Below, piece by piece: positions 23,297 to 31,565 of a stretch of 64,000 nucleotides of DNA. The stretch is from assembly GCF_000021925.1 (NCBI RefSeq), contig NC_011830.1:830501-894500 (forward strand). The letters are read 5' to 3'. The notes beneath the pieces are model-generated. The model was not told where the DNA came from and did no database searches. It was given only the letters and a program-made list of their open reading frames with translations. The stretch is from Desulfitobacterium hafniense DCB-2. GTDB lineage: Bacteria > Bacillota > Desulfitobacteriia > Desulfitobacteriales > Desulfitobacteriaceae. The stretch's first letter is position 1; every line of letters begins with the position of its first letter. The position numbers were made by a program, and so were the translations under genes.

Positions 23297-24058
23297 CTAC
23301 ATAAGTACAGCTAAAACCACGGCTATTCCGGTACCGATGGCAAAGGCTGTTAAGAAAGCCTCAGTTCCGCGGGCAAGTCCGGCGATAAGGTCCCCGGCCA
23401 TCAGATCACGAACAGCATTGGTGATCAGCACACCGGGTACTAAAGGCATAACCGAGCCGATAATGACTTTGTCGATCTGAATATCGATACCGAGATAATA
23501 GAAAAAATAAGCAATAAAGCCGATGGTGAAAGCAGCAAAGATTTCGGAAAAGAATTTTACAGCAATGCGGCGGTTCGCTTGGGCATAAAGTAAAAAGCCC
23601 AGCCCTCCAGCTGCTACCGAGGGCAGGAAGTCAATCATGGTTCCCCCAAAGGTCAGACTGAAAAAGCCGCTGGCCAGAGCGGCCGCGATAAGCTGCAGCC
23701 AGAAGGGGTAAAGGAAGCCGGATTTTTCGATAGCCAAAAGCGCCTCATGGGCCTGCTGAAGGGTAAGCTCTTTTTCACTTAATTTACGGGAGATTTCATT
23801 GACACTGACGATTTTATTCAGATCAATTTGACGTTCATAGATTCTTAGGAACTTCGTTTGTTCCTGATTCCGCTCCTGACCCTGCAGGGATAGGAAAAGC
23901 CCTGTGGGCGTAACATAGCTGTGAGCCTCAGGAACTGCACAGGTACGGGCAATACGGTTCATCGTATCTTCGATGCGATAGATCTCCGCCCCGCTTTGCA
24001 GCATGATTTTACCGGCCAGAAGACAGACCTCCATGACCTCCCCAATAGCTGAATTCAC
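23297..24058 (-). CDS. Threonine/serine exporter ThrE-like, large subunit (DUF1212 half)
   Basis: 253 residues. A cytoplasmic N-terminal part (1-110; CLLAGKIMLQSGAEIYRIEDTM is the family signature) precedes about five membrane segments from residue 118 on, including GSVMPLVPGVLITNAVRDL. GTG start with AGGAGG seven bases upstream. It is divergently oriented to argC, with 280 bases between them, and co-transcribed with the small subunit. Confidence 0.87.
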   Translation of the reverse strand: MNSAIGEVMEVCLLAGKIMLQSGAEIYRIEDTMNRIARTCAVPEAHSYVTPTGLFLSLQGQERNQEQTKFLRIYERQIDLNKIVSVNEISRKLSEKELTLQQAHEALLAIEKSGFLYPFWLQLIAAALASGFFSLTFGGTMIDFLPSVAAGGLGFLLYAQANRRIAVKFFSEIFAAFTIGFIAYFFYYLGIDIQIDKVIIGSVMPLVPGVLITNAVRDLMAGDLIAGLARGTEAFLTAFAIGTGIAVVLAVLM

Positions 24059-24280
24059 TTGGTTTCCTCCTATTTAGAAGCGGCCAACTCATATTAGACC
24101 TATGATTAGCTGCTTTATGAATTCCAACAGATTTGAATTAAGGTATTGATTCCATACTATGATAGCACAACTCTGAGAGAATCTACAAAGTAGAATAATG
24201 GCACGGCAACAGTAAGTGAAGATAGGGTTAAGCATGAGCAAAGAAAGGTGAAAAGAAGTAAAAAGATTTCCAAAAAGTGA

Positions 24281-24309
24281 TTGAATTATTATGCATATAT
24301 ACGTATAAT
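24281..24309 (+). promoter_or_regulatory. argC promoter with ArgR/AhrC box
   Basis: -35 TTGAAT (24281-24286), 17 bases, -10 TATAAT (24304-24309). An 18-base sequence at 24290-24307 matches 11 of 13 fixed positions of the ARG-box consensus TNTGNATWWWWATNCANA and covers the spacer and part of the -10, so ArgR binding would block polymerase. The argF promoter at 51661 has the same layout. Confidence 0.72.
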
Positions 24310-24338
24310 TATTAAATAATCATAGAGGAGGTATCGGT

Positions 24339-25394
24339 GTGAAAGTAGGAATTATCGGAGCCACAGGGTATACAGGCCAAGAGCTGGTGCGTTTACTCCA
24401 AAATCACCCTGAAATAGAATTAGCCTACTTAGGCTCATCCAGTAATAGCGGAGCAGTCTATGGGGAGATGTTCCCACAGTTTTCAGGGCTAAGTGCCAGC
24501 CTGGATGCAGAGTCAGGGTTAGGAACAGGGAAACTGGATGATGAACAGGTGCCGGATTTGGACGTTTTATTCTGCGCCCTTCCTCATGGTCTTACCGCAG
24601 GCCGAACTGCCCAATGGCTGAGCCGGGGGATCAAAGTCATCGATTTGGGAGCAGATTTTCGTCTTAAAGATGGAGCAGTTTATGAAGCCTGGTACAAAGT
24701 TCAGCACCCCGCTCAAGAGCTGCTGCCTGAAGCCGTCTATGGGCTTCCGGAATTATATCGGGATAAGATTGCCGGAAAAACTCTCGTAGCCAACCCCGGC
24801 TGCTATCCCACAGCCACCCTATTGGCTTTGGCCCCACTGCTGCGGAAGGGGCTGCTGCAAAAAGATGGACTGATCATCGATGCCAAATCCGGAGTTTCCG
24901 GAGCCGGGCGGGGCGTTGCTTTAGGAAACCATTTCAGTGAAGTCAATGAGAATTTTAAAGCCTATGGGGTAGCCAGTCACCGCCATACCCCGGAAATAGA
25001 GCAGCAATTATCGGAGGCTGCCGGAGCAGAGCTCCTGGTTAATTTTACCCCTCATCTTGTGCCGATGATTCGGGGAATCCTTGCCACCATCTACGCTCAG
25101 GTTACGCCCGGCGTTACAGAGGCTGACCTTAAAGCCTGCTGGCAGGAGCAGTATGAGGAAGAGGAGTTCGTCCATATCCTTCCGGAGGGAATCTGGCCCC
25201 AGACAAAGTTCGCTTTAGGAAGCAATCATAGTTTTCTCCAGCTTAAAATAGATCCGCGAACCGGGCGGGCTATCCTGGTCTCGGCGCTGGATAATTTGGT
25301 CAAAGGCGCTTCAGGGCAGGCTATTCAGAATATGAATCTGATCTGTGGACTGCCGGAGAATATGGGGCTTAAAATGAGAGGGCTTTGGCCATAA
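24339..25394 (+). CDS. argC: N-acetyl-gamma-glutamyl-phosphate reductase
   Basis: 351 residues. The N-terminal NAD(P) fold begins GIIGATGYTGQELVRLL, and the catalytic cysteine is Cys155 in NPGCYPT. SGVSGAGR and SHRHTPEIEQ complete the family pattern. It reduces N-acetylglutamyl-5-phosphate to the semialdehyde, the third step to ornithine. The start is a GTG with GAGGAGG eight bases upstream. First gene of argCJBD behind a promoter with a probable ArgR box. Confidence 0.95.
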   Translation: MKVGIIGATGYTGQELVRLLQNHPEIELAYLGSSSNSGAVYGEMFPQFSGLSASLDAESGLGTGKLDDEQVPDLDVLFCALPHGLTAGRTAQWLSRGIKVIDLGADFRLKDGAVYEAWYKVQHPAQELLPEAVYGLPELYRDKIAGKTLVANPGCYPTATLLALAPLLRKGLLQKDGLIIDAKSGVSGAGRGVALGNHFSEVNENFKAYGVASHRHTPEIEQQLSEAAGAELLVNFTPHLVPMIRGILATIYAQVTPGVTEADLKACWQEQYEEEEFVHILPEGIWPQTKFALGSNHSFLQLKIDPRTGRAILVSALDNLVKGASGQAIQNMNLICGLPENMGLKMRGLWP

Positions 25395-25465
25395 ATAAGC
25401 CTTTTCAGGCAGTTTGGCTCTACTAAATAATATTGGATCTATCAAAAATAAAGGGTGTGAGTTAA

Positions 25466-26692
25466 ATGGATAAATGGTCCTGGATTGAGGGAGGAATTGC
25501 TGCTCCTCGGGGATTCCGGGCGACGGGAGTCAAGGCGGAGATTAAATATCCGGATAAATACGATGTGGCTTTGGTTTATTCCGAGGTGCCGGCTCAAGCT
25601 GCGGGAGTGTTTACCCGCAATAAGGTGAAAGCCCATCCACTAATTCTGACCAAAAAACATTTGGAGAATGGTATAGCTCGGGCTATGGTGGCTAACAGCG
25701 GCAACGCCAATGCCTGTGTGGGAAAACCGGGGGATGAGGCCGCTTGGGCTATGGCTGTGAAGACCGCCGAGGTGCTGGGAATTGCCCCTGAAGACGTGCT
25801 TGTGGCCTCCACCGGGGTTATCGGTGTGGAATTGCCTGTAGAGAGTGTTACCAGGGGGATCGAGAAGGCTTCTTTGGAGATCGCTGAGAAAATTTCCCCA
25901 GAGGAAATGACGCAGAATTCCCATCAGGCAGCGTTGGCTATCATGACCACCGACACCGCGGTCAAAGAGGCAGCCTGTGAATTGTCCACAGAGAATGGTG
26001 TAATCCGTCTGGGGGCAATGGCTAAAGGCTCCGGGATGATTCATCCCAATATGGGCACCATGCTGGGCTTTATCACCACGGATGCTGCCATACCGGCCTC
26101 TGAGCTGCAAGAGCTCTTAAGAGAAGCGGTGGAAGACAGCTTTAATATGGTGACCGTGGATGGAGATACCAGCACCAACGACATGGTATTGGTTCTGGCC
26201 AACGGAAAGTCGGGGATTACCTTAAATCCCGAAGAGTGGGCGGAGTTTCGCCGGATGTTTTGGGCTGTGTGCCAGAAGTTGGCTCAGGACATTGCCCGGG
26301 ATGGAGAAGGGGCGACCAAATTCCTGGAAGTTCAGGTCCTTGGGGCGGCCGCAGTGGAGGACGCCCGTAAGATTGCCAAAAGCATTTGCGGCTCCAGTCT
26401 TGTGAAGATAGCCCTTTACGGAGAGGACGCCAACTGGGGAAGAATCCTTGCCGCCGCCGGCTACTCCGGAGCAGAATTCAATCCTAACCAAGTAGAGATC
26501 TACCTGGGCCATGTTTTGGTGGCTAAGGAAGGTCAGGGGGTTCATTTCTCTGAAGAGGAAGCCAAGAAGGTCCTCAGCAGGAAGGATGTGCTCATCAAGC
26601 TCCTTCTTCAGGAAGGGCAAGCCCAAGCCACAGCCTGGGGATGTGACCTGACCCATGATTATGTCACCATTAATGGAGATTATCGGACTTGA
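25466..26692 (+). CDS. argJ: Bifunctional ornithine acetyltransferase / N-acetylglutamate synthase
   Basis: 408 residues, an Ntn-hydrolase-like proenzyme. The self-cleavage site is visible in KGSGMIHPNMGTML with the nucleophile Thr198; the preceding residue is Gly rather than the more common Ala. It transfers acetyl from N-acetylornithine to glutamate, which makes the pathway cyclic; presence of argJ and absence of argE agree. Ribosome site AAGGGTGTGAG. It follows argC by 71 bases. Confidence 0.95.
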   Translation: MDKWSWIEGGIAAPRGFRATGVKAEIKYPDKYDVALVYSEVPAQAAGVFTRNKVKAHPLILTKKHLENGIARAMVANSGNANACVGKPGDEAAWAMAVKTAEVLGIAPEDVLVASTGVIGVELPVESVTRGIEKASLEIAEKISPEEMTQNSHQAALAIMTTDTAVKEAACELSTENGVIRLGAMAKGSGMIHPNMGTMLGFITTDAAIPASELQELLREAVEDSFNMVTVDGDTSTNDMVLVLANGKSGITLNPEEWAEFRRMFWAVCQKLAQDIARDGEGATKFLEVQVLGAAAVEDARKIAKSICGSSLVKIALYGEDANWGRILAAAGYSGAEFNPNQVEIYLGHVLVAKEGQGVHFSEEEAKKVLSRKDVLIKLLLQEGQAQATAWGCDLTHDYVTINGDYRT

Positions 26693-26793
26693 GCGAAGGC
26701 CGAATAAGAAATATCAAGGTCTCAAGGTTCTGGTCAAAGAGGGATTCTTGCTCTCCGGCCCCTGCCTTCCGACCTTAAGAAAGGGGATATGGA

Positions 26794-27690
26794 ATGACTC
26801 CTCTGGATAAAGGCTTGGATAAAGCCAGAGTGCTCATTGAGGCACTGCCCTATATTCAGAAATTCGCCGGCAAAACAGTGGTGATCAAATATGGCGGTCA
26901 TGCTATGTTGGAGCAGGACCTCAAGGAAAAAGTCATGCTGGATATTCTTCTCCTGCACTCCGTCGGGATTCGCCCGGTGGTGGTTCATGGGGGAGGTCCT
27001 GAGATCAATTCAATGTTGACCAGGGTCGGAAAAGAAAGCCATTTTGTGCGGGGGCTGAGGGTCACTGATAAAGAGACTATGGAAATCGCCTCCATGGTCC
27101 TGGTGGGAAAGCTCAACACAGAAATCATTTCCTTGCTCAACCGTTTCGGCGGCAGAGCCGTAGGGCTGTCGGGAAAAGATGCCCAGCTGCTCCAGGCGGT
27201 TAAGAAGCCCATGCAGTTTCAGAATTCCCAAGGGGAACTGGAGGATGTGGATTTGGGCTTTGTAGGTGAGATCGAGCAGATCCGTCCGGAAATAGTTACC
27301 TCTCTTGTGGAGCAAGGCTATATTCCAGTTATCTCACCGGTGGCCGGCGGTGAGGATGGAGAATCCTATAATATCAACGCCGATACAGCCGCAGGGGAAA
27401 TTGCCAAAGCCTTGAAAGCCGATAAATTCCTGCTGCTTACCGATGTGCCTGGAGTTCTCAGAGATGTAGAGGATAAAGATTCCCTGCTTTCCGTGATCAA
27501 GGAAGATGAGATCTCAGGGCTGATCGATTTGGGTGTGATTAGCGGCGGCATGATTCCCAAAGTAGAATGTGCCCGGGCAGCTCTGCAAGGAGGCGTGGGA
27601 AGTGTTCATATCCTTGATGGGCGAATCCCTCACGCCATTCTCTTGGAACTCTTTACAGACGGCGGAATCGGCACCATGTTTAATGCTTAA
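26794..27690 (+). CDS. argB: Acetylglutamate kinase
   Basis: 298 residues. Amino-acid-kinase fold with KYGGHAM near 30, the glycine-rich loop VVVHGGGPEIN near 65-75, the NADTAAGEIAKAL segment and LLTDVPGVL. It phosphorylates N-acetylglutamate, the usual arginine-feedback step. AAAGGGGAT precedes the ATG. It lies 101 bases after argJ and 34 before argD. Confidence 0.95.
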   Translation: MTPLDKGLDKARVLIEALPYIQKFAGKTVVIKYGGHAMLEQDLKEKVMLDILLLHSVGIRPVVVHGGGPEINSMLTRVGKESHFVRGLRVTDKETMEIASMVLVGKLNTEIISLLNRFGGRAVGLSGKDAQLLQAVKKPMQFQNSQGELEDVDLGFVGEIEQIRPEIVTSLVEQGYIPVISPVAGGEDGESYNINADTAAGEIAKALKADKFLLLTDVPGVLRDVEDKDSLLSVIKEDEISGLIDLGVISGGMIPKVECARAALQGGVGSVHILDGRIPHAILLELFTDGGIGTMFNA

Positions 27691-27724
27691 GATCAAAAGT
27701 GCTTTTTAGAAGGGGGAGGCAACT

Positions 27725-28924
27725 ATGTGCGAGAAAACCCATACCATGATCCAGCGGGGTCAGGAGGTAGTGATGAATACTTACGGCCGTCTGCCTATGG
27801 CCATTGTCAAGGGAAAGGGCACCACTGTCTGGGATATCGAGGGCAAGCAGTATTTGGATTTTGTCACAGGCTTGGCGGTCAGCTCCCTGGGGCATAGCCA
27901 TCCGGCGGTGGTGGAGGCCATCCAAAAGCAGGCTGAGGAGATTTTGCATACTTCCAACCTCTATTGGATTCCTAACCAAATCGCCCTGGCGGAAAAATTA
28001 GTGGAGCATTCCTTTGCCGATCAGGTTTTTTTCTGCAACAGCGGCGCGGAAGCCAATGAAGCAGCTATAAAAATAGCTCGGAAATACGCTAAAGAGCATT
28101 ACAGCGAGGATAAATATGAAATCCTGACTCTGGTCAATTCCTTCCATGGTCGGACTTTAGCCACCTTGACCGCTACCGGGCAGACCAAATACCAAAAAGG
28201 GTATGCGCCTTTGCCGGAAGGATTCACTTATGTGCCCATCAATGACCTGGCGCAGCTGGAAGAGAAAATGAATCCTAAAGTGGCTGCTGTCATGCTGGAG
28301 CCTATTCAGGGGGAAGGCGGGGTATTCCCCTTGGAAGTGGAATTCTTAGCCAAAGCCCGCAAGCTTTGCGATGATTACGGGGCACTTCTTATCTTTGACG
28401 AAATCCAGGTGGGATTAGGGCGAACCGGCAAGCTTTTTGCCTATGAATGGAGCAATGTAGTCCCGGACATTATGACCTTAGCCAAAGCTTTAGGGGGTGG
28501 AGTGCCCATCGGAGTTATGCTGGCTAAGGAAAAAGTTGCCTCCACCTTTAAGCCCGGGGATCATGCCTCAACCTTCGGAGGAAACCCTCTGGCTACAGCT
28601 GTAGGCTGTGCGGTAATGGATGTGCTCACCGAAGAAGGATTCCTGGAAGATGTTCAAAAACGGGCTCAGTATTTTAAGCAGGAGCTGCAAAAGCTGGCGG
28701 ACAAATACCAAACCGGCACAGAAATCCGGGGACAGGGTTTTATCCTGGGCTGGCCTCTTGACCGTCTGGGAGCGGAGATTGTGGAAGGAGCCAGAGAAAA
28801 AGGCCTGCTGATTAACTTTGTGGGAGGAAAAGCCTTAAGATTTTTACCCCCTCTCAATGTTTCCTATCAGGAAATAGATGAGGCCATCACCATACTCGAT
28901 CAAATTTTTGCTGAGTGCTGGTAG
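27725..28924 (+). CDS. argD: Acetylornithine aminotransferase
   Basis: 399 residues, class-III aminotransferase. FFCNSGAEANEAAIKIARKY, the aspartate in LLIFDEIQVGLGRTG, and the PLP lysine Lys254 in LAKALGGGVPIG are present. It converts N-acetylglutamate semialdehyde to N-acetylornithine. AGAAGGGGGAGG lies just ahead of the ATG. Last gene of the argCJBD block; a hairpin follows at 28949. Confidence 0.94.
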   Translation: MCEKTHTMIQRGQEVVMNTYGRLPMAIVKGKGTTVWDIEGKQYLDFVTGLAVSSLGHSHPAVVEAIQKQAEEILHTSNLYWIPNQIALAEKLVEHSFADQVFFCNSGAEANEAAIKIARKYAKEHYSEDKYEILTLVNSFHGRTLATLTATGQTKYQKGYAPLPEGFTYVPINDLAQLEEKMNPKVAAVMLEPIQGEGGVFPLEVEFLAKARKLCDDYGALLIFDEIQVGLGRTGKLFAYEWSNVVPDIMTLAKALGGGVPIGVMLAKEKVASTFKPGDHASTFGGNPLATAVGCAVMDVLTEEGFLEDVQKRAQYFKQELQKLADKYQTGTEIRGQGFILGWPLDRLGAEIVEGAREKGLLINFVGGKALRFLPPLNVSYQEIDEAITILDQIFAECW

Positions 28925-28948
28925 AGTAAGGCGAGGGATAAACTATAG

Positions 28949-29005
28949 CAAAAGGAGAGTCCATAGATTACCCATCCGGGGCAATAAATGGAGACTTTCC
29001 TTTTG
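28949..29005. terminator. Bidirectional terminator after argD
   Basis: An imperfect stem (28949-28964 with 28988-29005) with AAAAGG on the left and CCTTTT on the right, placed between argD and the convergent flavoprotein gene. Confidence 0.6.
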
Positions 29006-29042
29006 AGTTTACTTAATGATTTACGTGATAATATAAGCGGAG

Positions 29043-30671
29043 TTAAACGGCAGTTTCAGCCGCGGCATTTTGTCCGGCAATTCGGCCAAAGACAAAGCAG
29101 GTAGCTACGCTGGTGCCGCTGCCGCCATATTGTTGGGCGATAACATTGGCGGCATTCCGTCCGGCAGAGTAGAGTCCGGCTATAGGTGCGCCGGTCTCAG
29201 CGGAAAGAACCTGGGCTTTGGCGTTGATCCGTAATCCGCCTGCGGTGAACATGCTCGTAGGGATGATTTCCAGAGCATAGAAGGGAGCGGTAGTAATCGG
29301 TTTAATGAATTGACTTCGTTTATTAAGCAAAGGATCCTTGCCTTCGGTCGCTTTAAAATTATAGAATTGGACGGTGTTTTCCAACACGCCTTCAGAAGTA
29401 CCCAGTGCTTTAGCCAGCTCTTCAATATTATTAGCTTTGATGACCTTGGCCTTTTCCAGACTTTCTTTGGATTTGTCCGGCAAAGTGTCGTGCATTTTGG
29501 CATCGAAAATGAGATAACTGGGAAGATGCTTTCCGGGCTTATGGTTCTGAAGCATATATTCTGCTATCCAAGAATGATAATGATCTTCAGCCACAAAACG
29601 GGAGCCGAACTGATTGACGATAATGCCCTGGGAAAGAGGTCCCCCCGCACATCCTTCCTGAGTGATATAAGCATAGACTGTGCTGGTGGAAAAAGCCATG
29701 TGCATATTTTGCAAAGCTGCCCCCAAAGCTTGCCCCATTTTGATACCTACGCCGTTATCCCCAGCGGTTCCAAGAGCCAGCACCCCGCTGAAGGCCGGGC
29801 AGTAGGTTCTCACCATATCTTCGTTCTTGGCAAAGCCGCCGGCGGTAAGAATGACAGCTTTGCGAGCTTTGATGGAGAGGAGCTTATCCCCTTGTTTAGC
29901 TTTAATACCAAGAACCCGCTTCTGATCATGATCATAGATCAATTGCTCTCCCGCTGTTTCGTACATAATTTTGACCTTAGGCAGAGCTTCCACAGCACGC
30001 AACAATGGCTGGAAGAATCCAGAGCCGTCTCTCCCTCCTGGACGGGCTTCGCTGTCTACCCAGCCCGTGCGGTGTACGGCTTTGCTCACAGCGGCATAAT
30101 CCATATGGTACTCATCCCCTGTACAGGTTAAACCGGCGGTAGGATTGGGAGTTTCTGGCCAGAGGGGGTTGACACCGGGATTGAACTTTACACCGATTTT
30201 TTCTGTAAGCCAGGTGAACATATCCGGGCTTTGCTCAGCAAAAGTCCGGCACTGCTCCTCATCGGTCCCCGTACCTAAGGCCGCCGTTAAATAGTTGTAG
30301 AAGTTCTCCGGACTGTCTTCAAAACCGGCTGCCTTCTGCAGAGCGTTGCCGCCCCCGATGGTGACCAGGCCTCCGCAGATATTGGTGCTGCCGCCTGCTG
30401 TTTTAGCCAATTCAAGGATGATGACCTCAGAACCCGCATTCCCTGCTTCCCAGGCTGCTGCTCCTCCTGACCCCCCCAAGCCTACCACCACCACATCCGT
30501 CTCATGATCCCAAGCTATGCCCTCTGCCGGTGTCGGAGCAGGTGAGTTAGTCTTGGCGGCATCGGTGGAGCAACCGCTTAATCCTATGGTTGCTATACCG
30601 GCGATGCCAAAAGCAGCACCCTTGATAAAATCTTTACGAGAAATTCCTTTTGAACTATTTGATGTTGTCAT
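29043..30671 (-). CDS. Exported FAD-dependent fumarate-reductase-like flavoprotein
   Basis: 542 residues from the ATG at 30671; a GTG 12 bases upstream is the alternative. The N-terminus has a Tat-like signal in which one of the twin arginines is Lys (ISRKDFIKG), followed by a hydrophobic stretch and a lipobox-like LSGC. The dinucleotide fold starts DVVVVGLGGSGGAAAWEAG. FAD_binding_2 features such as TAGGSTNICGG, AVILTAGGFAKNEDM and a C-terminal GGSGTSVATCFVFGRIAG follow. These proteins reduce unsaturated acids such as fumarate or urocanate outside the membrane; the substrate is unknown. No heme domain is fused. The divergent TetR-type gene at 30923 is a likely regulator. Confidence 0.85.
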   Translation of the reverse strand: MTTSNSSKGISRKDFIKGAAFGIAGIATIGLSGCSTDAAKTNSPAPTPAEGIAWDHETDVVVVGLGGSGGAAAWEAGNAGSEVIILELAKTAGGSTNICGGLVTIGGGNALQKAAGFEDSPENFYNYLTAALGTGTDEEQCRTFAEQSPDMFTWLTEKIGVKFNPGVNPLWPETPNPTAGLTCTGDEYHMDYAAVSKAVHRTGWVDSEARPGGRDGSGFFQPLLRAVEALPKVKIMYETAGEQLIYDHDQKRVLGIKAKQGDKLLSIKARKAVILTAGGFAKNEDMVRTYCPAFSGVLALGTAGDNGVGIKMGQALGAALQNMHMAFSTSTVYAYITQEGCAGGPLSQGIIVNQFGSRFVAEDHYHSWIAEYMLQNHKPGKHLPSYLIFDAKMHDTLPDKSKESLEKAKVIKANNIEELAKALGTSEGVLENTVQFYNFKATEGKDPLLNKRSQFIKPITTAPFYALEIIPTSMFTAGGLRINAKAQVLSAETGAPIAGLYSAGRNAANVIAQQYGGSGTSVATCFVFGRIAGQNAAAETAV

Positions 30672-30759
30672 GTAACTATTCACCCCTTATTTCTACTTCA
30701 TTAGCACAAGTATAAAGAGATTATAAACGAACAATTCCTCTTAGTGACTCTCTGGTTGA

Positions 30760-30769
30760 AGTGATCACT
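30760..30769. promoter_or_regulatory. Small palindrome in the divergent TetR/flavoprotein intergenic region
   Basis: AGTGATCACT is a perfect 10-base palindrome, with a further AGTGAC upstream at 30743. It is placed between two divergent starts and could be an operator for the TetR-type protein. The match is short, so this is tentative. Confidence 0.3.
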
Positions 30770-30922
30770 CACTGAGAATATACAATTCTTGAATCAGCCC
30801 CCTTTCCATGAATGGAGTAATTTGTTATTATTATCACAGGTTATTGATCTTAAATTAACATTCTGACTCAAGTCATTCAATATGTTGCCGCCTAAACGAG
30901 ACAAAAAGGGGGTAAATGTCCC

Positions 30923-31438
30923 ATGCCGAAGAAGAGCTTTGCCCAGGATTGTCTGTATACTGCTATAATGAGATTGATGAGAGAAAAAGACGTGGATGAC
31001 ATCACGGTGAAAGAACTGGTACTAAAAGCCGGAGTAGCCCGTTCGACTTTTTATCGATACTATACACAGCCTATGGATGTCCTTCGGGATTACCTTCGGC
31101 CTTTTAATCATGGCAATGCTCACTTGGATGATAAAGATGATAAGAAAGTTTACCTGCGGAGGTTTTATCAATATTACACAGGCCACAGCGAGCTTATCTA
31201 TACTTTGGTTCAGGCCAATAAAACAGAGTTTCTAAGAGAAACAATAAGCTGCCACATTCTTGAAGTCTTTTCCCCTATGATGACCAATAAAGGAGTATCT
31301 CCTTTTCTGCAAAAAGCCAGTGTGGGATTATGTGTGGAGACACTGATTCTATGGATTGTCAATGACAGAAAAGAGAAGATCGAGGAAATGACTGATACTG
31401 TGCACAATATGGTCGCTGTGGTTGAAAGGGTATCTTGA
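30923..31438 (+). CDS. TetR/AcrR-family transcriptional regulator
   Basis: 171 residues. The N-terminal TetR DNA-binding domain (about 8-52) reads AIMRLMREKDVDDITVKELVLKAGVARSTFYRYY, followed by a ligand-binding helical region with the TetR_C_7-like pattern. AAAAGGGGGT precedes the ATG. Divergent from the flavoprotein gene at 29043 with 250 bases between. Confidence 0.85.
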   Translation: MPKKSFAQDCLYTAIMRLMREKDVDDITVKELVLKAGVARSTFYRYYTQPMDVLRDYLRPFNHGNAHLDDKDDKKVYLRRFYQYYTGHSELIYTLVQANKTEFLRETISCHILEVFSPMMTNKGVSPFLQKASVGLCVETLILWIVNDRKEKIEEMTDTVHNMVAVVERVS

Positions 31439-31565
31439 GCAGATAATCAGGGAAGTGGGAGCTGTGAATTTTCGGGGAGAGGTAAGCCCCTTACGGTTTC
31501 GGATTAATTACGAAATAGGGCTAAAGAATAAAGTTAAAGACCCAGGCCATAGGAGGAGAGAGATT

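Noticed and set aside
29310..30131. 273-residue plus-strand frame inside the flavoprotein gene
   Set aside because: Antisense shadow of a well-supported flavoprotein; no ribosome site or family likeness.
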